Assembly: GCF_020685205.1 (NCBI RefSeq)
Contig: NZ_JAJERB010000002.1
Location: forward strand, 620,001-684,000
Length of the DNA: 64,000 nucleotides
Origin: Hymenobacter translucens
GTDB taxonomy: Bacteria > Bacteroidota > Bacteroidia > Cytophagales > Hymenobacteraceae
Reading direction: 5' to 3'
A program made the position numbers and the translations under genes. The notes under the pieces are model-generated. The model had not been told where the DNA came from and did not search any database. It worked only from the letters and a program-made list of their open reading frames with translations. Below, piece after piece: positions 25,765-33,025 of the stretch. Position 1 is the stretch's first letter. Every line of letters starts with the position of its first letter.

Positions 25765-28700
25765 ATGCAGGACATCGAAAAAGAATTCGGACCCACCAGT
25801 TGGTCCATTAACAACAAGACCAGCATCTACATCATCACGGTGCTGCTCTGCGTCGCGGGTATCTTCGCCTACATCAAGCTGGGCAAGGAGAAATTCCCCG
25901 ACATCGTGATTCCGCGCATTATCGTGGCCACGGTGTACCCGGGTACCTCGCCCACCGACATCGAGAACCTGGTCACGCGCCAGCTTGAAAAGGAAATCAA
26001 GAGCGTGAACGGAGTGAAGAAAATTAGCTCCACCTCCAACCAGGACTACTGCATCGTGGACGTCGAGTTCAACTCGGGCGTAGACGTGCAGTACGCCAAG
26101 CAGCTCATCAAGGACGCCGTGGACAAGGCCGGCAACGACCTGCCCAACGACCTGCCTTCGCCGCCCACGGTGCAGGAGGTAAACCTCTCCGAGCTGCCCA
26201 TCATGAACATCAACCTCGCCGGCAACCTGACCGTGAGCCAGCTCAAGAAGTTTGCCGACGACTTTCAGGACAAGATTGAGGCCCTGCCCGAAATCACCCG
26301 GGTTGATATCATCGGGGCGCTGGAGCAGCAGGTGAACGTAGACGTGGACCTGAACAAGCTGCGCGCCTCCCGCCTGGCTTTCTCTGACATTCAGCGGGCC
26401 ATCGGCATGGAGAACATCACCATCTCCGGCGGCTCCATCGACGTGGGCAACCAGAAGCGGGCGGTACGCGTGGCCGGGCAGTACGTGCGGGCCTCCGACA
26501 TTGCCGATATTCAGGTAAAGAACCTCAACGGTGCCGCCGTGCGCCTCGGCGACATTGCCACCGTGGAAGACGGCTTCAAGGACCGGGAAAGCTACGCCCG
26601 TCTCGACGGCAAGCCCAGCATCAGCCTGAACGTGGTGAAGCGCCAGGGCGAAAACCTGATCGACGCGTCCGACAAGATCAAGCAGATCGTAGAAGACTCG
26701 AAGAAGACCCTGCCCAAGGAGCTGACCATCACCATCACCGGCGACACCTCCAACGACACCCGGGTCACGCTGCACGACCTGATCAACACCATCATCATCG
26801 GCTTCCTGCTGGTGACGCTGATTCTGATGTTCTTCATGGGTACCACCAACGCCCTGTTCGTGGGTTTGTCGGTGCCGATTTCGATGTTCCTGGCGTTCCT
26901 GCTCATTCCCGTGTTTGGCTTCTCGCTGAACATGATTGTGCTGTTCGCCTTCCTGCTGGCGCTGGGTATCGTGGTCGACGACGCCATCGTGGTGATTGAA
27001 AACACCCACCGCATCCTGCACGAGCGCCCCGACCTGGACACGCCTAAAGCCGCCAAGTTTGCGGCCGGTGAGGTATTCGTGCCCGTGCTAGCCGGCACGC
27101 TGACCACGGTGGCGCCCTTCGTGCCCCTGCTGTTCTGGCCCGGCATTGTGGGCTCGTTTATGTACTACCTGCCCGTGACGCTGATTCTCACGCTGATGGC
27201 TTCCCTGGTTGTGGCTTTCATCATGAACCCGGTATTCGCCGTGAGCTTCATGAAGCGCGAAGACCACCACGCCGAAGAAAACCAGCCCAAGCTCACCCGG
27301 GGCTTCCTAATTGCCATGGGCGTGCTGGCTTTGATTGCCGTGATTGGCTACCTGTTCGGATCCACCTTCGTGGGCAACCTGACGCTGACCATCATCCTGT
27401 TCTGCTTCCTGAACGTGTTCGTGTTCACGAAGATGATTGCCTGGTTCCAGACCCGGGCTCTGCCCCGGTTTCAGAACGGCTATGCCAACGTGGTCCGCTG
27501 GGCTATCGGCCGGCCGGCCCTGGTGATGGTCGGCATGATTCTGCTTTTTATCCTTTCCGGTTTAGCTGTGTATATGCGCGCCCCTAAAGTGGCCTTCTTC
27601 CCGAAAGGCGACCCCAAGTTTGTGTACACCTACCTGAAAATGCCGGTGGGCACCCGGGTAGAGGTAACGGACTCGGTGACCAAGGTCCTGGAGCAGCGCA
27701 TCTACGGCGTGATTGGCCGCAACAACCCCGATGTAGAATCGGTGCTGACGAACGTGGCCATCGGGGCTACCGACGGTACCGAAGGCGGGGCCCCGGGTGT
27801 GTCGCAGTCGCACCTGGGCAAGGTGGGCGTGGCCTTTAAAGAGCTAAGTGAGCGGACCGGCCCGGCCACCTCTATCTATATGGATAAGATCCGGGAAGCC
27901 GTGAAGGGAATTCCCGGTACCGAAATTTCGGTCGACCAGGAATCCAGCGGTCCGCCCACGGGTAAGGAAATTGCCATTCAGGTATCCGGCGACGACTATG
28001 TGCAGCTGGCCAAGCTTTCCAAGAAGGTAACCCGCTATATCGACTCGCTCAAGATTGGCGGCGTGGAGCAGCTGCGCTCGAACCTCGAAGACCGCAACCC
28101 CGAAATTGCCGTCAACATCAACCGTACCCGGGCCAACCGCGAAGGCATCAGCACCGCCCAGATCGGCATGGAAGTCCGGACCTCGATCTATGGCACCGAA
28201 GCCAGCAAATTCAAAACCGCTGACGACGAGTATCCGATTCAGGTGCGCTACGCCAAGCCCTACCGCGAGGACGTGGACGCGCTGGTAAACGCCCCGCTCA
28301 CGTTCCGCGACGCCACCGGACAGGTGCGGCAGGTGCCCATCTCCGCCGTGGCCGACGTAACCTACGGCACCACCTACGGTGGCATCAAGCGCAAGGACGT
28401 GAAGCGGGTGATTACCATCTCGTCCAACGTGCTCAACGGCTTCACCGGCCCCGACGTGGTGGCCAACATCAAGACGGCGCTCAAGGCCTTCCCCACGCCT
28501 CCCGGCTACACCATCAAGATGGGTGGTGCCGAGGAAGATCAGAAGGAAACCAGCGACTTCCTGCCGTTGGCTGGTTTAGGGGCCCTCGCGCTGATCTTCC
28601 TGATTCTGGTCACACAGTTCAACTCCTTCAGCAAGCCGGTTATCATTCTCTCCGAAGTGCTGTTCTCGGTGGCGGGCGTGTTCTTCGGGCTGGCCATTAC

Positions 28701-29190
28701 GGGCATGAATATCAGCATCGTGATGACGGGCGTGGGTATCATTGCCCTGGCCGGTATCGTGGTGAAGAATGGCATCCTGCTGGTGGAGTTTACCGATATG
28801 CTGCGCTCCCAGGGCATGCCGCTGCGCGAGGCCATCGTGCTGGCCGGTCGTACCCGCCTCAACCCGGTAATCCTGACGGCAACGGCCGCCATCCTGGGCT
28901 TGATTCCGCTGGCCATCGGCCTGAACATCGACTTCTACGAGCTGTTCAACTCCGGCAGCCCGCACTTCTTTATCGGCGGTGAGTCGGTGGTGTTCTGGGG
29001 GCCCCTGGCCTGGACCATCATCTTCGGCCTGAGCTTCGCCACGGTCATCACCCTGGTGGTGGTGCCGGTGATGTATCTGCTGACTGAAACGCTGAAGATG
29101 AAAATCTTCGGAAAAAAAGACGCCGCCGATGCAACCCCCGCGCTGGGCCCTGGCTCTTCCGTACAGCGCCCTGCCCTGGCCGAAGCTTAA
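25765..29190 (+). CDS. RND-family efflux permease
   Basis: A 1,141-residue inner-membrane pump driven by the proton gradient. The first membrane helix (TSIYIITVLLCVAGIFAYIK) is followed by the periplasmic porter domain (VATVYPGTSPTDIENLVTRQ), helices 2-6 with LLALGIVVDDAIVVIENTHR (carrying the conserved aspartates for proton relay), a second porter domain and the last helices with LAGIVVKNGILLVEFTDMLR. Length is a little above the usual 1,020-1,050. It works with the TolC and HlyD proteins upstream, from which it is separated by the S23 island. Confidence 0.95.
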   Translation: MQDIEKEFGPTSWSINNKTSIYIITVLLCVAGIFAYIKLGKEKFPDIVIPRIIVATVYPGTSPTDIENLVTRQLEKEIKSVNGVKKISSTSNQDYCIVDVEFNSGVDVQYAKQLIKDAVDKAGNDLPNDLPSPPTVQEVNLSELPIMNINLAGNLTVSQLKKFADDFQDKIEALPEITRVDIIGALEQQVNVDVDLNKLRASRLAFSDIQRAIGMENITISGGSIDVGNQKRAVRVAGQYVRASDIADIQVKNLNGAAVRLGDIATVEDGFKDRESYARLDGKPSISLNVVKRQGENLIDASDKIKQIVEDSKKTLPKELTITITGDTSNDTRVTLHDLINTIIIGFLLVTLILMFFMGTTNALFVGLSVPISMFLAFLLIPVFGFSLNMIVLFAFLLALGIVVDDAIVVIENTHRILHERPDLDTPKAAKFAAGEVFVPVLAGTLTTVAPFVPLLFWPGIVGSFMYYLPVTLILTLMASLVVAFIMNPVFAVSFMKREDHHAEENQPKLTRGFLIAMGVLALIAVIGYLFGSTFVGNLTLTIILFCFLNVFVFTKMIAWFQTRALPRFQNGYANVVRWAIGRPALVMVGMILLFILSGLAVYMRAPKVAFFPKGDPKFVYTYLKMPVGTRVEVTDSVTKVLEQRIYGVIGRNNPDVESVLTNVAIGATDGTEGGAPGVSQSHLGKVGVAFKELSERTGPATSIYMDKIREAVKGIPGTEISVDQESSGPPTGKEIAIQVSGDDYVQLAKLSKKVTRYIDSLKIGGVEQLRSNLEDRNPEIAVNINRTRANREGISTAQIGMEVRTSIYGTEASKFKTADDEYPIQVRYAKPYREDVDALVNAPLTFRDATGQVRQVPISAVADVTYGTTYGGIKRKDVKRVITISSNVLNGFTGPDVVANIKTALKAFPTPPGYTIKMGGAEEDQKETSDFLPLAGLGALALIFLILVTQFNSFSKPVIILSEVLFSVAGVFFGLAITGMNISIVMTGVGIIALAGIVVKNGILLVEFTDMLRSQGMPLREAIVLAGRTRLNPVILTATAAILGLIPLAIGLNIDFYELFNSGSPHFFIGGESVVFWGPLAWTIIFGLSFATVITLVVVPVMYLLTETLKMKIFGKKDAADATPALGPGSSVQRPALAEA

Positions 29191-29206
29191 CGTGCTGTGA
29201 CTGATT

Positions 29207-29241
29207 GGGTAGCAGGGCTGTCATTCACCGTCCTGCTGCCC
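29207..29241 (+). terminator. Weak hairpin after the efflux operon
   Basis: A 10-bp stem with one G-T pair (29207-29216 with 29232-29241) and a 15-base loop, 16 bases after the permease stop. There is no T-run, so termination is uncertain. Confidence 0.3.
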
Positions 29242-29293
29242 CCTCGGGTCGCCCTCCAACCTCTTCTTACTACCACTTCTCTCGTCGTTCCCC

Positions 29294-29563
29294 ATGTTTA
29301 CTTCAACGACTACCGCCCCCAAGTCCATTGCCCAGCAGGTGCTGCGCATTATCAGCAAGCGGAAGGCCATCAAACCGGCCCGCCTGCGTGTTACCAGCCA
29401 GCTGGACCGTGAGCTGGGGTTCGACACGGTAGATGTCGTGGATATTATCCTCGAACTGGAGCGCAGCTTCCACATCACCATTCCCGACGAAGTGCCCCTG
29501 AGCACCGTCAGCGACTTTGTGAATTATGTAGCCTCCCACACGCCGGGCAGCAAAGCCGCCTAA
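29294..29563 (+). CDS. Acyl-carrier-like protein with threonine at the prosthetic-group site
   Basis: An 89-residue protein aligning along its length with acyl carrier proteins: SQLDRELGFDTVDVVDIILE LERSFHITIPDE. In normal carriers the sequence is DSLD and the serine holds phosphopantetheine. Here it reads DTVD, with Thr45 (codon ACG) at that position. Helix II and the IPDE loop are otherwise kept. It may be poorly modified or unmodified, or serve a non-catalytic role. No synthase genes adjoin it. A perfect palindromic terminator follows. Confidence 0.8.
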   Translation: MFTSTTTAPKSIAQQVLRIISKRKAIKPARLRVTSQLDRELGFDTVDVVDIILELERSFHITIPDEVPLSTVSDFVNYVASHTPGSKAA

Positions 29564-29578
29564 GCAGAAACAAGTGCC

Positions 29579-29620
29579 AACAAAAAGGCCCGGAACCAGC
29601 TGGTTCCGGGCCTTTTTGTT
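29579..29620. terminator. Bidirectional terminator, perfect 42-bp palindrome
   Basis: Twenty-one bases (29579-29599) followed directly by their exact reverse complement, with a GC-rich centre and A5/T5 tracts. It separates the converging carrier-like and YkvA genes. Confidence 0.9.
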
Positions 29621-29633
29621 GCACGTCGGTTGG

Positions 29634-30425
29634 CTAGCGCACGTTGCCGCCGCTGTCGTTTACGTTGTCCTGGTGGCTGCGGCTGCCGTCGGTGGTTTTC
29701 GCCGTGTCGTCGGCGTGCAGGCCGGGATTGGGGTTCGGGGCCGGGTCGGTGCTGCTGGTGCGGCTCGGGTTAGGGTTGCTGCTTTCGGGAGAGCCCAGCC
29801 CGGAATCAGTATTGGAAATCGAGCCCTCGGCGGGCTTGAGGTCATCTTTGCCGTGGAGCTTGCCCGACTGAGTCGACTCTACGCCCTGCGTGGAGGACGG
29901 ATTGCCCTGGGGCTGAGGACCGGAAGCCCCGGTGGTGCCGTCGCTCGACGTATTAAGGGCAACGGCCCGGGAAGGGCGCAGGTCCACGGCCGGACCGGAA
30001 GTAGCCGGCCGGGACTTTTCCCAGGCCTCAAACTTGTCCATCTCGTCTTTCAGCGAGGTGGTAAACCAGGCCAGCAGGGCTACGTCGTCGAGCAGGCCAA
30101 TAACCGGGAAGAAGTCGGGAATGAAGTCGATCGGGCTCAGGAAGTAGATAACGACGGCCACTGCTGCTACAATCGTGGGCGTGGGCAGACCAGTGTACTC
30201 GCCCGACACCGAGGTGCGGATAAGCCGCATCAGCACCTGCAGGCTTTCCCAGGCCTCGTGGGCAATGGAGCCGAGGTCTTTTTTCTCGGTGGCCTTATGA
30301 TAGGCGTCGTTAAGCAATTGCTTTACCCGCAGGGGCTTGTTCAGGTAGTCCTCGGCTTTACCAAGGAACTTCTTAAAGATGGGTGAACTGGCAATATTCT
30401 CGCCTTTGGGAGACTTGGTATCCAT
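29634..30425 (-). CDS. YkvA (DUF1232) family protein with a long disordered tail
   Basis: A 263-residue protein. The DUF1232 core at about residues 80-125 reads VVIYFLSPIDFIPDFFPVIG LLDDVALL, which forms a short membrane-associated hairpin. The C-terminal 110 residues are rich in Ser, Pro, Asn and Gly and are probably disordered, which is longer than in most family members. The family's function is unknown. The gene stands alone and faces the palindromic terminator at 29579-29620. Confidence 0.85.
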   Translation of the reverse strand: MDTKSPKGENIASSPIFKKFLGKAEDYLNKPLRVKQLLNDAYHKATEKKDLGSIAHEAWESLQVLMRLIRTSVSGEYTGLPTPTIVAAVAVVIYFLSPIDFIPDFFPVIGLLDDVALLAWFTTSLKDEMDKFEAWEKSRPATSGPAVDLRPSRAVALNTSSDGTTGASGPQPQGNPSSTQGVESTQSGKLHGKDDLKPAEGSISNTDSGLGSPESSNPNPSRTSSTDPAPNPNPGLHADDTAKTTDGSRSHQDNVNDSGGNVR

Positions 30426-30543
30426 GGTGGAAAAGAGAAGTGAGTGGCTAAGCGAAAGGTAAACGCCAGAGCGTTTGCCTTTCGCTATACTGTTTCTCCT
30501 TGAAATTGTTTTAGGGCCTTAACGGGGCCAGGAAACAACAAAA

Positions 30544-30569
30544 AAGCCCCGTTTCTGCAAACGGGGCTT
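30544..30569 (-). terminator. Rho-independent terminator after the NlpC/P60 gene
   Basis: An 11-bp stem (30544-30554 with 30559-30569) and a four-base loop. On the minus strand it is followed by a run of Ts (the A-run 30540-30545 on the plus strand). It lies 29 bases beyond the stop. Confidence 0.8.
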
Positions 30570-30597
30570 TCATCCTGTATAAAGGAGTCAGGGCTGG

Positions 30598-31206
30598 CTA
30601 GTCGACGGCCACGCGGCCGGCGGCGTAGAAGTTGCGCTGGTAGTAAGGCTGGCGCAGTGAGCTTACCATGACACCCCCGTTGGTAGCGGAGTGGGCAAAC
30701 TTAGCATCGCTCAGGTAGATGCCAACGTGGTAGATGGGCTGGCCGGGGCCGCGACGGAAGAAAACCAGGTCGCCGGCCTGCATTTCGGATTTGGCAATGT
30801 GCTTAACGCTCTGGAACATGGAGCGGGAGCTGCGCTGCAGCGTAATGCCGTATACCTCTTTGAAAACCCGGGTCACGAAGCCCGAGCAGTCGGTGCCGCG
30901 GCGGGTGTTGCTGCCGTAGCGGTAAGGCGTGCCTACCCAGTCGGTAATGGTGCGGAGCAGGTCCTGGTTTTCGCGGTAGGCCAGCTTAAGGCCCAGCGTC
31001 TGGGAGTAGTACTTGTAGGTCAGCGAATCGCGGTAGGAGGGAGTTGTTACCGCATCCGTCTTGCTTTCACCAAGAAGCTCGGGGAGGAGAGATGCTTCGG
31101 CGGCCACTGGGGCCGCCTGATGCCGTTGGGCACCGGGAACGTGTTCGAAGAAAAAGGAAAGAGTGAGCGAGGCAGCGGCGAGGCAATACAGGATGCTGTT
31201 TTTCAT
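30598..31206 (-). CDS. C40 (NlpC/P60) peptidoglycan endopeptidase
   Basis: A 202-residue exported cysteine peptidase. The start at 31206 is chosen because it gives a signal peptide (MKNSILYCLAAASLTLSFFF); the open frame upstream of it has no such feature. The catalytic cysteine is in RRGTDCSGFVTRVF and the histidine in IYHVGIYLSDAKF, followed by AHSATNGGVMVSSL. It probably cuts stem peptides of the cell wall during growth or division. No substrate-binding domain is attached. Its own terminator follows. Confidence 0.92.
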   Translation of the reverse strand: MKNSILYCLAAASLTLSFFFEHVPGAQRHQAAPVAAEASLLPELLGESKTDAVTTPSYRDSLTYKYYSQTLGLKLAYRENQDLLRTITDWVGTPYRYGSNTRRGTDCSGFVTRVFKEVYGITLQRSSRSMFQSVKHIAKSEMQAGDLVFFRRGPGQPIYHVGIYLSDAKFAHSATNGGVMVSSLRQPYYQRNFYAAGRVAVD

Positions 31207-31522
31207 TGTCCGTCGTGAGGTGGCAGATTCGGTTTCCGGGTTGACTGGGAGGTCCAGGTAGTACTTCTTTTCTTCGATAGGTTCGGGCGTTCTGACGCGG
31301 CGAAAAAGAGAGGTTGAAAGCGTAGTTTTGAAGGGCAAATCCGCTGGCCTATAAGGGCAGCCGATTGTTAAAGCTAAGCCATAAAAAATCGGGAGTCCAA
31401 GTTTTGGGGGCAAAAAAGGATAAAAAACTTTATAAAATCATATTAATTGTTCGGAAGATCAAATCATAACTTGCAACCCGGTCTTTTCAATCGGCGTATA
31501 TCCGCCCCACTTTTTTGTCGTT
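31207..31522. other. Divergent intergenic region, AT-rich in part
   Basis: It separates the divergent NlpC/P60 and HExxH genes. Bases 31375-31480 are much richer in A and T than the surroundings and probably contain the promoters. I found no perfect TAnnTTTG box; TAACTTGC at 31467-31474 is the nearest on the plus strand. Confidence 0.35.
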
Positions 31523-31885
31523 ATGGAGGCTCCCCGAATAATTGAGAATTCACCTTTTGCGCGTATCGCCCGGCTCGTGCTCCGGACCCGGAGCGTGGCT
31601 ATGGTGCTGGGGCAGAGCATCCACCTGAGCGGGGCTACCCGGGAGCAGTTTTTGCGCGACCCGTACTGGGTTGCCCACGAGATGTGCCACATCCGGCAGT
31701 TCCGGGAACACGGCACCATTTCTTTTCTCTGGAAATACCTGTTGGAATCGGCCCGGGTGGGCTACTACCACAACAGGTACGAAGCGGAAGCCCGGGTAGC
31801 GGGCCGCCTGGATGCCGGGCTGTATGCCAACGGCCGGCCGCTGCCAGCACCGGAGGATTGCCATCAGGGCGCGGGGCCGGCGTAG
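31523..31885 (+). CDS. Small protein with a HExxH-type zinc peptidase motif
   Basis: A 120-residue protein with WVAHEMCHIRQFREHG (HExxH at about residues 53-57) followed by a helix and RYEAEAR, where a glutamate could be the third metal ligand. The arrangement resembles DUF4157-type gluzincin domains reduced to the core. There is no signal peptide. It may be a minimal metallopeptidase or a degenerate relative. It stands alone between NlpC/P60 and the Gly/Ser-rich protein. Confidence 0.6.
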   Translation: MEAPRIIENSPFARIARLVLRTRSVAMVLGQSIHLSGATREQFLRDPYWVAHEMCHIRQFREHGTISFLWKYLLESARVGYYHNRYEAEARVAGRLDAGLYANGRPLPAPEDCHQGAGPA

Positions 31886-32174
31886 CTCCCTGGGTTGGAC
31901 ATTTGGAATAAAGCCACGCAAACGCCTGCGGACGGATCTGTGGGGGCTAACCGACCAAAAGCATAAGCCGGCGCAAGCCCGTCCCTGCCGGATGGTAGGT
32001 AAGAACCGGGGGCGGGAGCAGTAAGTAGCTGATCCGTTGGCCGACGCAATGGGTAGAAGCGTGGGGGCGGAGCGGAAAAAACGGAGTAAAAGCGAAACCT
32101 CGCCCCCGGAAATTACGAATAGCCTACCCGGTGCCGAGACCCGGCTCCACTTTCTTTACCTAACCGCTACTACC
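31886..32174. other. Intergenic stretch
   Basis: I see no gene, repeat or RNA here. The frame of the following gene is open through it, but the sequence reads as non-coding. The promoter of the Gly/Ser-rich protein must be in this stretch. Confidence 0.4.
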
Positions 32175-32879
32175 ATGGAAAACAAACAGAATCAACCCAA
32201 GCATGTGAACCTGGAGCACAATCAGGACCAACATACCAGCGACCAGACCACGGCCCAGGCCGGCAGCCAGCAGCCCCAGGGCAGCCAGAGCCGCTCGCAA
32301 GGCCAGGAAGGTCAGCAGGACCGCAGCCAGAACTCCCAGGGTGGAGCAATGGGCTGGATCAACAACGTAAATATGGACAGCCTGCGCGAAGGTGCCGGCC
32401 AGCTGCCCCAGACGCTGAAAGACTTTGGTTCGAAGGCTGCCACGCAGATCGGCAACCTCACCACAACCCAGAAAGTAGTAGGCGGCGCCCTCCTACTGGG
32501 CCTGGGCTATCTGTCGTTCCGCCCTAAGGGGGAGCGCAGCAGCAAACGCTCGCGTCGCAACAACGACTCCGATATGGAGTACGGCAGCGGCTACCGCTCC
32601 AAAAATGACTACCGGACCCAGTCGGGCTACCGCGCGGGCTATGGCTCGTCGGATGCTAACTATGGTAGCTCTTCGAACTCCAACTACGGTTCCGGCTCCA
32701 GCTACAACTCGGGCTCGGGCTATGGCTCGGGTAATTCCGGCTCGTCTTACGGCTCGGGTACCTCGGGTTCGGCGTATGGCGCCGGGAACTCCGGCCAGGA
32801 TTCGGGCTTCGGCTCGGCCCGCACCGGCTCCGGCTCGTCCAGCGCCGGCAACAACGACGATTACGGCTCTACGCTGTAA
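32175..32879 (+). CDS. Low-complexity Gly/Ser/Tyr-rich protein with one membrane segment
   Basis: A 234-residue protein. The start at 32175 (MENKQNQPKHVNLEHNQDQH) follows CTACTACC and is preferred to the longer open frame. Gln/Ser-rich sequence fills residues 1-60. A possible amphipathic and membrane segment (TTQKVVGGALLLGLGYLSF) lies near 100-120, followed by basic KGERSSKRSRR. The last 100 residues are imperfect repeats of YGSGSS type. It looks like a stress- or envelope-related disordered protein of Hymenobacter. The function is unknown. Confidence 0.65.
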   Translation: MENKQNQPKHVNLEHNQDQHTSDQTTAQAGSQQPQGSQSRSQGQEGQQDRSQNSQGGAMGWINNVNMDSLREGAGQLPQTLKDFGSKAATQIGNLTTTQKVVGGALLLGLGYLSFRPKGERSSKRSRRNNDSDMEYGSGYRSKNDYRTQSGYRAGYGSSDANYGSSSNSNYGSGSSYNSGSGYGSGNSGSSYGSGTSGSAYGAGNSGQDSGFGSARTGSGSSSAGNNDDYGSTL

Positions 32880-32895
32880 GCCAGCTTAGTCAAGC

Positions 32896-32933
32896 AAAAA
32901 GAGGCCGGGTGCATCAGCGCCCGGCCTCTTTTT
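32896..32933 (+). terminator. Rho-independent terminator
   Basis: A 14-bp stem (32896-32909 with 32920-32933), a ten-base loop and a T-run, 17 bases after the Gly/Ser-rich gene. Confidence 0.85.
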
Positions 32934-33025
32934 ATTGTGGTGGCAGTAAGATCAGAAACCCCGGAGTCGTTCAGCCCGCTGCGTGCGCATGGCCCGCGGC
33001 TTGTCCCGCATAAACGCAGGCTTCC

